Below are positions 54,024 through 64,000 of a DNA stretch of 64,000 bases, piece by piece. Positions within the stretch are counted from its first letter, which is position 1; the number at the start of each line of letters is the position of its first letter. The translations under genes and the position numbers were made by a program. This DNA is from Schizochytrium sp. TIO01 (taxonomy: Eukaryota; Sar; Bigyra; Thraustochytrida; Thraustochytriidae): NCBI GenBank assembly GCA_004764695.1, contig SMSO01000034.1, forward strand, positions 2,674,501 through 2,738,500, read 5' to 3'. A model generated the notes under the pieces. That model did not search any database and was not told the origin of the DNA. It worked only from the letters and a program-made list of their open reading frames with translations.

Positions 54024-56696
54024 CTAGGCTGATGACGAAGGGGACGAAGATGAGGAAGCAGCTGATTTTTTGTTCTGGCGGAGGATACTTTTGAAGCGGA
54101 TTTTAACGCTATTCTCAGTACGTCCTGGAAGATACTTTGAAATCACAGCCCAGCGATTTCCATGTTCCTTTTGCTTTTCAACGATGATCCTATCCTCCTC
54201 AGCTGTCCAGCCTCCCTTCTTAATGCTAGGATCGAGGTGGTTGGTGTAGCGCTCCCGACACTGTTTTGCGTTTCGCCCTTCGATCTCACGAGCCACATGG
54301 CCCCAGTTCTTCGGATTTTGAGCTGCCAACATTAGCAGTCGTTGATCTTCTTCTGCAGTCCAATGTCCCTTTACGACTTGAGGGTCAAGTGCCTTTTTCC
54401 AGCGTTGCAAGCATTGCACGTGGCTTCGACCTGGTACCTCTTCTGCAATGGCCTTCCAGTTCTTCTTTTGATGGCGCTCAACAGCCTTGCGTAGAAGCTC
54501 GTCTTCTGCATCAGTCCAGCGTCGAGGCGTTGCTGAAGGTTTTTCAGAGCGAACATATTCGCGTGTATTAACAGCGATATCTGGGCGCGGAAGGTCCTGT
54601 CCGAGATCGTTAGAATCGTCATCATCCTCATCCTCATCCTCATCCTCATCATCAACATTACTTTGCTGCATCTGCATCTGCATTTGCAACTGTTGCTGCT
54701 GCTGCTGCTGCTGAAGAGCTTTACTAGCAAGTAAAGCTTGTGCGCTAGTGACATTAGTGGAGGCTGAATTTGAAGAAGACGAGGAGGAAGACGAGGCTGA
54801 AGAGACCATTCGTGACGCTGACGGAACTGAGGACGACATCGAAGGGGGTTGCGCAGTTGCAAAGGAGCTCAGACCGAGACGCTGGGGGTCAAGAGTAAGT
54901 CCATTGAGGCCTGTAGATCCGGCGGCCCGAAGTTGTTGTTGTAAAGAGTTTAGGAGATTAGTGTCGTTCCATGCATTAGAGTTTGAGATACCTTGGCTTC
55001 CAAGATCACGGGTGAGGTCCTCCATGCGAGTTCGGTTTGTATCGCGGAAAGAGGTAAACTTTTGCATACTCTCAGGCCGCGAGCGTTTAGATCCCATATC
55101 TCCTCCACCAGCTCGGCTCGCAGATGCAGCACCGAAGTGAATGCTGCCCAAACCGCTCAAGGAGTTCAAATTGCTGCTGTTACTGGCAGAAGAACTGCTT
55201 CCGCCTGTACTAACCCCGTTCAGTTTTGTGTTATTCATCTGCCGAGATTGTGCCGCAGGTGGAATCGGCGGAACTGGGAACGGCGTATTGACATTACCAG
55301 AGTTGTTGATACCATTAGTATTGGAACCTGCGCCATTGCTGCTGCTTGAGATGCCCACACTACCACTTTCCACTGAAGAAATTGAAGGCGGAGCTTTGAG
55401 TCCGCCAGCATTAAGGTGAGAATTGTTAAGGCGAGACTGAGTTTCATGAAGTTGAGCTTGTTGTTGGCTGATGATCTTTTGGAGAGCTGCAAGTGTTTCT
55501 TGCGCATTCATAGTCGTGTTTGAACCGGAGTTAAAATTGAGATTCGACGTCATGTTGTGCTGCTGGGAGCCCATCCCAGTCGATGATGACTGGGAAATAT
55601 TGTTTGAGTTCAAGCCCTGTAAATTCATAAACATAGAAGCAGGAATCGAGACCTTTTGTTCTTGGTGCTCGATTCCAACCTGATGGTGTCGCTGCTGTTG
55701 TTGAGGCTGTTGTTGGTATGAGTGTTGTTGTTGTTGTTGCTGCTGCTGCTGCTGGTGACGCTGTTGCTGTTGTGTTTTGTTGAGAAGCTCCTGAATCTGT
55801 GCAAGAGATTCCCGGGAGAGCGCGGCCAAACTGTTGGCCGATGAATTGTCACTACCACTGTTGGATGAAGAAGATGGTGTGAAAGGAGGTGGGGTTGCGC
55901 CCACCATGGCAGAGGGTGGAGGGGGTGGTGGTGCCTGGAACATGCTTGGCTGAAATCCAGTGGTGCTGCTGGAGCCATTTCCACCAAGTTTAAGTCCGCT
56001 GCTGGAACCAAGGGATGCGAAGTTGGAAGCCTGGCCTTGGCCTTGTGTCATGTTAAGACGTTGAAGTTTCTTGGATATCTTCTCTTGCTTCACTTTATCC
56101 TCCATGTCACGCAGATAATTTGCTGGGTTAAGCGAGGCGTTTGTTGCGGACATTTGGTTTGCGCGGCGGTCTGCGTCCATATCTTGGATTTTGCGGACTG
56201 TTTCGGCACGGTTTTGTTCGAGGACTCGGCATTGCAAGACATTACGAAGCGCAGCACCTCCGTCGCGCTCCATGTTCTCCAAAGCAAACATCGTCTCCTT
56301 ATCATCTTGCATGAGGAGATCCTTCAACACACTCTTGTACCCAGTGTCAGATATCATCGTCGAAGCCTTCCGAACCAAACCTGCGAGTGCTGATGACTTC
56401 TGACCTTGTGATTCAAAGTGGAGGGTGTCTTTAAGGTTGCTGTCGCTCTTGAGCCGTTGGAAGGAACGTGTCAGATCATCAAGTCGGCGGCTCGTGTAGG
56501 CGTCAGCGGCGTTTTGCACATTGACTCGAGAAAGGTGGACCTCGGAATTGCTCTGTTCTGTCTGTTCAATCTGACGTCTAATTTTCTCCAAGACAGCATC
56601 TTGCTTTGCAAGCTCCTCAGCTAGTCTCATACGTTGCAAGGCAGCTTGATGTTCGGCTGCTTTGAGCTCTTCTTTTTCGCGAAGACTGGTCTCCAT
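54024..56696 (-). CDS. Three-repeat MYB transcription factor with C-terminal MYB domain
   Basis: 890 aa from the ATG at 56696; the open frame continues upstream only to a TTG directly after a stop. Residues 1-60 form a coiled coil rich in Glu, Arg and Lys. A charged helical part runs to about 230. A long Ser/Asn/Gln-rich region follows, with poly-Gln near 310-345 and again near 665-680, then an acidic run DEDEDEDEDDDD. R1, R2 and R3 MYB repeats occupy about 725-872. R1 begins RRWTDAEDELL (W727), R2 is GHWTAEEDQRLL, and R3 is GGWTAEEDRIIVEKQKEHGNRWAVISKYLPGRT, with the usual Trp spacing. This is a 3R-MYB (c-Myb/3R type; known members often control cell-cycle genes). The domain sits at the extreme C-terminus, which is unusual. 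SNAPc4 is a less likely alternative because only three repeats are present. Confidence 0.9.
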   Translation of the reverse strand: METSLREKEELKAAEHQAALQRMRLAEELAKQDAVLEKIRRQIEQTEQSNSEVHLSRVNVQNAADAYTSRRLDDLTRSFQRLKSDSNLKDTLHFESQGQKSSALAGLVRKASTMISDTGYKSVLKDLLMQDDKETMFALENMERDGGAALRNVLQCRVLEQNRAETVRKIQDMDADRRANQMSATNASLNPANYLRDMEDKVKQEKISKKLQRLNMTQGQGQASNFASLGSSSGLKLGGNGSSSTTGFQPSMFQAPPPPPPSAMVGATPPPFTPSSSSNSGSDNSSANSLAALSRESLAQIQELLNKTQQQQRHQQQQQQQQQQHSYQQQPQQQQRHHQVGIEHQEQKVSIPASMFMNLQGLNSNNISQSSSTGMGSQQHNMTSNLNFNSGSNTTMNAQETLAALQKIISQQQAQLHETQSRLNNSHLNAGGLKAPPSISSVESGSVGISSSSNGAGSNTNGINNSGNVNTPFPVPPIPPAAQSRQMNNTKLNGVSTGGSSSSASNSSNLNSLSGLGSIHFGAASASRAGGGDMGSKRSRPESMQKFTSFRDTNRTRMEDLTRDLGSQGISNSNAWNDTNLLNSLQQQLRAAGSTGLNGLTLDPQRLGLSSFATAQPPSMSSSVPSASRMVSSASSSSSSSSNSASTNVTSAQALLASKALQQQQQQQQLQMQMQMQQSNVDDEDEDEDEDDDDSNDLGQDLPRPDIAVNTREYVRSEKPSATPRRWTDAEDELLRKAVERHQKKNWKAIAEEVPGRSHVQCLQRWKKALDPQVVKGHWTAEEDQRLLMLAAQNPKNWGHVAREIEGRNAKQCRERYTNHLDPSIKKGGWTAEEDRIIVEKQKEHGNRWAVISKYLPGRTENSVKIRFKSILRQNKKSAASSSSSPSSSA

Positions 56697-58382
56697 CTTG
56701 GCGAGTTCGTGCAATGGATTCGGTCAGTCAGCTCAGCAACGTGTTGTGATGATCAATTATTCTGCACAAACTCCTTCAAACTGAGAAACCAATATCTCTG
56801 CGTATGAGCAAATGGTGGAAAATATATATAGGCGATGAAAGATGGTGGTCTCCTCTTCGAAACCACAAAGGTTGAACGTCCAGTGCTAGCTAGTAGACAC
56901 ACAATCACTCACTCTAAGAGACAAGCGAAGCAAAGCCTGCCTGACAGACTTGGTGAGCGTATGATAGATCAATCAAGTCTATGAATGAGAGAAATCTGAG
57001 CGAGTGGACCGCGGAGTACTTGAACAACTTAGAGGGGAAGACAGAGTTGAGGATCACAAGCGATGAGTAATGAGCTCTTGCTATAGGATGACTAGTGCAG
57101 CAAGAAGCGAGAAAAGGAAGAACACGTCTCCACTCCTCTCAGGTCCCGAACTAGCGTCAGCAGGAGCTTGATGGCTTGTCTTCGTGCTCTCGTATGTCTG
57201 CGCGTCTTTCTTCGAGGCTCTTCGTTTTTCGCCTCTCTTTCCCGCGGGCGAGCTTGCTCAGTAGTTATTGATCGGAGTTGCCGTGGTTTGTTGCGTACTT
57301 GCGCGTGCTTGTTATTTGCACAAAGTCGCCGCAGGCGCAGAAGAAGGACTGACTGCCGAAGAGAGTGGGGAAGGGGGGACGAGCGTCTGATAGTAATCAG
57401 GAAGGATAGGATGAAGAAGGGAAGGGCACGAGAGAGAGGTACGGCGTGCCTCGCCCTCTCGCGGCGCCACACTCGTCTCTGTTGATTGTTTTTTGCTTTC
57501 GCTTCAGTCTTTTCTTTGCTTTGCTTTGCTTTGCGTTGCCTGTCTCATTTGCCTTTTTCCCTTCTATAAACAAAAAAGTAATGACAACATCCTTTTTTTT
57601 TCTTTTTTCTTTTTCAAAGAACAAAGTTTTGTGTTGGTCACTGATATTTAATCAATACTGCTATCTCCTACTCTTGGCGAAAAGTTATGAACGAAGTTTT
57701 ACTTCTTTTTTTAAATTAACAGAAAATTGATTTTTTAAAATAATATTTATGATAATAATAAAACTCATCCCAATTTTCCGATCTAAGAATCTAAATATAC
57801 CCATTTCTTTCGATGGTGTACGAAACTTGTGATTCTGCTTCTGTAATCTAGCTTAAGCTCTGTGTCTCTGCACACCTATCGCACTCTCTGCTTCGTTTGT
57901 GCTCATATATGCTGCGCCTGACTGACTATCTTACTGCTAGCTGTAATTGCCGTCCTCCTTTTTGATGACCTTTCATTCGTTATATCATTCGCGGCAACTT
58001 AATATTTGATACATCCATAGTTGATTTAGGGAGAGCACGCATGAGAGAAGGAAACATTCTTCTTTTCTTCTTCTTTTTTCTTTTAAAAGTATATACATAT
58101 GAATAACGCGAAATAGTTTTTGTATTTTTAAGGAAGTCGGAGGACTGGGAGAAATTCACGAATTTAAGTTAGTATTATCAATTTCCAATTTTCCTTTTCT
58201 CTCTCATTGTGTACACATATATACAATATATATCTATATATATATATATATTGTCTTTCCATTTTTGGGTAGGTGTAAAGGAAAGAAACTGGAGTTCATT
58301 ATTATTTTTTAGCAATACCTGCATATAGCTAGCTATCCATCCCTATTAGGTGTTATACCATGCAATGCATGGTATGATGCTT

Positions 58383-58428
58383 TGGATGGATGGATGAATG
58401 GATGGATGGATGGATGTATGTATGTATG
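58383..58428 (+). repeat. (GGAT)n(GTAT)n microsatellite
   Basis: GGAT units with one GAAT interruption, passing into GTAT units. Confidence 0.92.
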
Positions 58429-58633
58429 AACAGCCTTGGCACTCGAGTGTCAACGATCGCTGCTCCATCCTCACTGAGCTTGTTTGTTTTCTTGCCATGG
58501 TCATGGCTTGAGCGTAGAACTCATGAGGAGCTGCGAACGCCGTCAAGTTGGGCATGGCTTACTTTCTTGAAACTTTCAAGCCAGTTTCCAAAGCCACAAA
58601 GCGAGAAAGAGAAGCACAAAGAGCCTCTGCAAT

Positions 58634-58692
58634 GTGAGCGAGTGAGCGAGTGAGCGAGTGAGTGAGTGAGTGAGTGAGTGAGTGAGTGAGTG
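58634..58692 (+). repeat. (GTGA) microsatellite with GCGA variants
   Basis: About 14 tetranucleotide units; the first few alternate GTGA and GCGA, the rest are pure GTGA. Confidence 0.93.
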
Positions 58693-58943
58693 CTTAATAC
58701 AGAGAGCCTGTTTCTTGAAAGGCATATTATATATGTCAAATGCAGATCATGGATCCAGAATGACCAGAGTCGTCACCTTCATCAGTCAGAGGCCGATTGA
58801 TCAGAAGAGGCCGATTGGATAAGTAAGTCAGAGAAGAATCGCTGCGCAGTTGATAGCTGATCTTTATGGGCCAACTCTCGTTATGGCAGTCTACTAACTA
58901 ACTTTAACTAGTAACTAGCTATATACTTGACTGGAGTGCTGAC

Positions 58944-58944
58944 T

Positions 58945-58979
<35 letters not shown>
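58944..58979 (+). repeat. (TTCT)9 microsatellite
   Basis: Nine uninterrupted copies of TTCT, followed by TATTTC units. Confidence 0.93.
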
Positions 58980-61900
58980 ATATTTCTATATTTCTCTCTT
59001 TTAACTAAGAGGAAACAGGAAAAGCGGCAGAGTGGGTTCTAGGTACTTGAGTAGCTGAGTCTTAGAGGGCTTTGCATTTCCAGGCTTCACGGCAGGTTTT
59101 CATCAGGTTCAGTCAGGAAAGCCTGTGTTCCTTCTATTAGTTCTTCTTCTATTCTTTTGGTTTGGGTTGTTCTCCTTTAGAACTCACGTTGATTCTTTCT
59201 TCGTGGCCCTCTTTTGCATATTAGATCAACTGGAAGGCCAATCCATGGCAGATGAGCGAAGTTCTTCCCACGCACAAAGACAGTGCTGTTCTGGACTGCA
59301 TCCATTTACTGCTATTTTTATTAGTCAAAACTTTCCACTTTCTTTATCTCCTTTTGCTTGGTAGTAGTGGAGGACATTATTGAATATACATTTAATTACA
59401 ATTAATTATATTTTTGTTGTTTACTTTTTGTAATTTAATAAACAACTTACAGTAAAAGAAACAATAAAGATAAAACAGTATTTTAAAAAAAAAAAAAAAT
59501 CATTAGTCATTCCATACTGTTTTAAAATGCCATCCTTAGTAAATCCTTTTGTTGGACAAACGAAAGTGATGAAAGGACTGACGAAAGGATGTGAGTAAGT
59601 TTTTCTCCAGTCCTGCAAAGATGGAAACCACTGTTCGCATCTTTTTTAATTCGCCCGATATCAACAACAGCGGGCATCCCTTCATTACCTGTACCTTTCT
59701 GAAAACCTGATAGAGTTCACCTTATAGCTGCACTTTTCAACCGCTTGTCAAACGTCTCCTCCATAGGTTTTGCTAAGTTGTTCTTCTTTACTTCGCTTCG
59801 TGTTATCTTCTTTTTCTTTTTAGCCTTGCTACCTGGAACCACTGATTCATGGCAGGTATAAGTGGGCCAAACTACACAATACACTTTCTTTGTTTGTGTG
59901 TTTCAACTTGAGATGGTACCTAAGGAAAAGGACGAAATCAATAAATATAGTAGATAAAGACCCTATATACTATATAATTCTGTTAAACCTTTTGTTTTTA
60001 GTTAAAATACAAATAATAAATAAATAATACAATGAGGTGAGCAGCGCCTACTAAAGTAGCTGGCGACTTGAGTTGGATAGAAAACCTCAGCTTCACGGCT
60101 GTGAATGGAGTGTCTGTCTCTGCTTTGGCAATGGATGAGCCAGGTCCGTGGTTTTCAAAGAAGAAGAAGAAACAACAGGAATGACTAACAAATAGCTACC
60201 TAATTAATTGTAGGTGATAACCCTGACTTTCTGGTCAATAATGTTGTGGCTTATTTCACTCTTTCACATGGAAGCGATGGCGTATTCTAGGCTATTTATT
60301 CTTCTTCCTTCCTTCTTTCTTCCTTTCTTTCTTTCTCTCTCTCTGTACGCCAGCAATAAGATGAAAGAATAAACAAAGGACGATCAATCTCATTGGGTTC
60401 TTTCAGAGTCTTTCATAGATCATAGAGGATGAGTCACTCTATGCGGAATGAGGAATGCCACCAATTAGGATGGAACTGTTTCCTACTGGCCTTTCTTTGG
60501 CCACCGCTGCGGTGCCACACAGAACACTGGAGCAGGGCTTCGAAAAACGAAAAGGAAAAACAAAAGCAGAAACATGAAAACAAAATTTAAACAAACTTTT
60601 CCTTTCTTTTCTTTTCCGCTAGAAAGGTGCAGCCAACCTACCTTCAGGCAGGAAGTCCTACCTACCTATATAGGAACATCTCACTTCCATTTTATTGGCA
60701 GCTCAGCTCGACTTTGACATATCGATTGGCCCCACCGTCTCCCCCGCTTCCACTCATCCTGGGCTAAGGTTGCGTGCCTGAGTCTCTCAAGCATTTTAGT
60801 GTTTTCGATCATGACTATTGGGAATGTCCCCAATTCTTTGTTAATTCTTGCACATTGATTGTACATTCGAGAATGTGCATAGAAATTTAGTAGGTAGTAC
60901 AAACATCACATAACTTTTTCGTGGGAAGGTACAAGGCTTGTGCAGTGGATCTTGAACGGAACGTTCGGAGTCTGAGGTCGCTGTAACTATAAGCTAATTT
61001 ATGCTTGCAATGTAATTTACACAAGGGTGACATGAATACTTTGGCATAGCAGCTCGCTTGCAAATGAAGGTCCACAGAGTATAGATGAATCTTCTTCAGC
61101 TGCTAGAAGATGATACAGTGAAGATTATACACGAGCATGTATCACTTTAAAATAAGGATTTGTCTTAGGTACCATGATTCATGTTCGATTAAAGATTATG
61201 ATAGCGAAATTCTTGCAATATTTCGACAACGCTATGGGCAGAAAGTAAATTGTTAGCAAACAGCGTAAATGAGCTTTATTGGGAAACTTTATCTATTACG
61301 TTAAAGTGATGGTCATCTAGGGAGGTTGTATAGCCAGAATGACTCAGCTATTTAGATTCATATTGAAAATTAAGGATCAGAGACTCTGCGCTCTTTAAAA
61401 ATGCATGTCTAAAGATAGATTTCATGTTGATTATTTTATTTTTCTGAGGGTTTCATGACTAATCAGTACAATGCCCAAAAATAGTGTCTTATAATTATTA
61501 CCAGATAACTCGCATTGAAAGTGCTATTGTGGAATGTGAACCGCTTTAAAGCAGTAGGGGAACAGGCAGCTTGGTTTTGCATTTAGTTTTATTCAGTTAC
61601 TTAATTTTGCTAGTGTGTCTTAGTGTATTCATATTCACTGATTTGAAACAGTCTCTATCTCTGAGAGCTGGTCCAAGTGGGCAGGCCTTTCCTTCCCTTC
61701 ATCAACACTTGTCCTTTTTTTCTTTTCTTTTTAAATAATAACAATTGGATTTTTAATTTTTTAACTTTAAACCAAAAATGATTTTTTATATTCTTTTATG
61801 ATTTAGAAATATAACGCAAGGCATACATATCTAGGTCCTGCATTGCAGTATGCAAAGCACAATCACTGCGTGACATTGGACTTGTCTTAATTGCCATAGC

Positions 61901-64000
61901 ACTATTGGATTTTCCCACTCAGTAGTTTAACTCGCTAAACGAGGAAGAAGGAAGCCACGGGGCGTCCAATTGCACAGCAGGGCCTTTTTCTCTTTCTTTT
62001 TTTTCCCCACTCTTTTCATGAACGTGTTTTCCTCGCCTTCTTTCTATTTCATCGTGCAAGCAAGCGCGCAAATGTGGACCCTTGAGAATGGCTCTCTGGG
62101 CGCTCAGGCCACCAGGCTGACAATCTGTCAGAGAGTGCCCAACCATGACTTCAAAAGGGGGTAATGGGCTAATCAGTGAGTGAGCATCATGAAATGAAGG
62201 GTGACAGGTGGCAGTGTCGTATTTTCCTTCTTTCTGTTTTTGAAATATACTCAGTGCAGCCGTTTGGCAACACCATGTAAAGTATAGAAGAGAACCGTCT
62301 CCAATACCCACTGTCAGTTTTTTTTTTCAGTTTAAAGCTTTTTTCTTTTTTAAAGCAATTATTGATAGTATTGATAGTCCCTGCTTCATTTCTTCACAAA
62401 GTTCTAACTCTGCGATTAATTTATTTCATCCTTCGTTAAGAAACCTACTCCAGGCAATATATGTATCAATCAGCACTGCGACTGTCAAAGCTGATTCGCC
62501 TACATAAACATGTCCATCCACCAACCAGGTCACGATGGATGTCTATGTCTATTGCTGTATGCATTCTTTATTTTCAGTCATGATCATGATCATAATAATT
62601 ATTATTATTTTAAAATAATGAGAATAAAGCAGGTGGGCATTTCTTTTTCTTTTTACCATTAGATACTCTTCATTTTAATAAAACACTATGATTAGCAACT
62701 AAGTATAACTTGCGTATATTCATTGCTGATTATGGATCTCGATAGTGCTCCTCTTTATCTGTGCTTGCTTCTAACAAAATGAAATAAAACAATTGCCTAT
62801 TTCCTATAACAAAGTACTCATAAAACTAATAGTGGAAGAATGGAGTACCTAGCGTCGCGTTAGGCTTGGTACTTCTTGAGGTCTCAATTGCTGATCATCT
62901 TCTGTGTCGCCGAGACTCTTGAGCCGAGGCTCAAGATAAGCATTCTAAAGTAAGGATATATCTTTGTTTATTGACATCGATAAGTTACCAGTGGCCTATC
63001 GTCCATGACAATGCGTTTCCATGACATTGTGGATACCCAATGAAATCCAGGAAATGAATTCTCTATACATAGCCAACAGACAGCTCAGATGCCGCTAAGC
63101 ATGACAACACTATGCAATAACTTCAACTTGCAGGCATTCACTTACATACATGCCAGTAACTCACACACTTAAGGGTAGTTACAAGTAGAAGAACTGCATA
63201 TATAGAGAGATCTGGCTTCTGATAAGTCCCGGGAGAGAGAGAGCATCAGTGCTTGGATCCATCTACCTGTCTTTAGAAAATCATTCTTATGGATCTTGTT
63301 CTCTGGATCGCACTTCACCGTTCTTCAAGGTTGGCGAAGAAAGGCTTGAAAGATGATGGTACCATCATGATTAAGAAAAAATAGTATATTATCTTAATGC
63401 GACTAATCATTTCATCAGAAACTCAAGTACAAAGTTAGCAAAATATTCCTATGCAGGCTAGGTAGGCACTTACGAGTCTTTCTGCAAATTCGACTCGTTA
63501 ATGAAATGAATTGGCTATTGCAGCAATCTTTCCCCTTCGCAACATATTCATGTCATTAGACAACGCTAAAATTTCCTTCTTCTGATCTGTATGTTTCGCT
63601 TTCCAACAGGAAATACAGGAAAAACCAGGAATGAATCTTTTAAAGGCAATTTGGAGAGTTGTTGGCTTTTTCCTCTTTTCTTTTCTTTTCTTTCGAGCTT
63701 TTTATTTCATAGAGTTGTTTTTTCCAAGTTATTCTCCTCGGTTCTCGAATGACGAATGCCACAAGTAGAACTTTGCAGTATGATCAGAAACTATTTATCT
63801 CAGCAAAATAGAGTCATTGCAAAATAGAGTCATTGGCAAAGGGACGAGCAAACGAGAGATGACCACGCAACCAGACCAGAAAAAAATTATAATCTCTGAA
63901 AGAAAGGTTACTATGGTTGGTGTTTCGCCACAATTTATTCTGTTCTGACCAACCTAGGATCTTGATGAACGTTCCTCACTCCCAACCAAAACAGCGGTAA

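Larger units (their letters stand above)
56697..64000. other. 7.3-kb region without a recognisable gene
   Basis: It begins with the MYB promoter. Simple repeats: AT dinucleotide (58215-58251), GGAT (58383-58428), GTGA/GCGA (58634-58692), TTCT (58944-58979) and poly-A (59485-59499). A 21-bp palindrome lies at 58355-58375. Two ACCTACCTA words lie near 60654-60668. From 61 kb onward it is plain AT-rich DNA. Open frames at 57092-57472 and 61919-62311 are low-complexity or lack an ATG. A gene may continue past the right edge but none is visible. Confidence 0.4.

Noticed and set aside
58521-58739. Open frame with a Thr-His-Ser-Leu repeat
   Set aside because: Translation of the GTGA array, not a gene.
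61919-62311. 130-residue minus-strand frame
   Set aside because: Begins at GTG rather than ATG and contains a Lys/Glu-rich low-complexity run from a pyrimidine tract.

Overview
The window is nuclear DNA from a eukaryote. Genes are mostly intron-free, sit on both strands with large gaps between them, and have Kozak-like starts (purine at -3). The gaps are AT-rich and crowded with tetranucleotide microsatellites. A fused LeuC-LeuD enzyme, an aspartokinase of the bacterial LysAC type, a tandem pair of unusual bZIP factors and a three-repeat MYB fit a unicellular stramenopile, most likely a thraustochytrid-like labyrinthulomycete. That placement is inference; no rRNA or other marker is present to prove it.

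Layout. Positions 1-5.7 kb hold a LEU1-type isopropylmalate isomerase (+), a Tctex1 dynein light chain (+, the one clear spliced gene, with a 48-nt last exon) and a small three-helix BAG-like protein (-). Positions 9-16 kb hold proteasome alpha-2 (+) and a PH-RGS-BAR-like protein (+). Positions 16-25.5 kb hold a membrane-anchored GH31 glycosidase (-), a FATP-type acyl-CoA synthetase (+) and the spindle checkpoint protein MAD1 (+). Positions 26-31 kb hold two tandem paralogous bZIP proteins (-). A gene-poor stretch of about 8.5 kb follows. Then come a secreted TTHB210/DUF5602-like protein at 39 kb (+), a DUF1295/steroid-reductase-like membrane enzyme at 44.7 kb (+), an aspartokinase with a decayed DAP-decarboxylase tail at 50 kb (+) and a 3R-MYB with C-terminal repeats at 54-56.7 kb (-). 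The last 7.3 kb show no gene I can support.

The genes do not form a pathway cluster and read as an ordinary housekeeping neighbourhood. Two encode amino-acid biosynthesis enzymes (leucine; the aspartate family). These two and, more mildly, proteasome alpha-2 favour C-ending codons, as expected for high expression. The most interesting signals are the decayed decarboxylase half fused to aspartokinase, a presequence-like linker inside LEU1, three TTGCAA sites phased at exactly 10 bp upstream of the aspartokinase, twin GTACCGGTAC palindromes upstream of proteasome alpha-2, a recurring AGGTAGGT word in the gaps, and two possible gene relics in gene-poor DNA. I recognised no tRNA, rRNA, CRISPR array or intact transposon.
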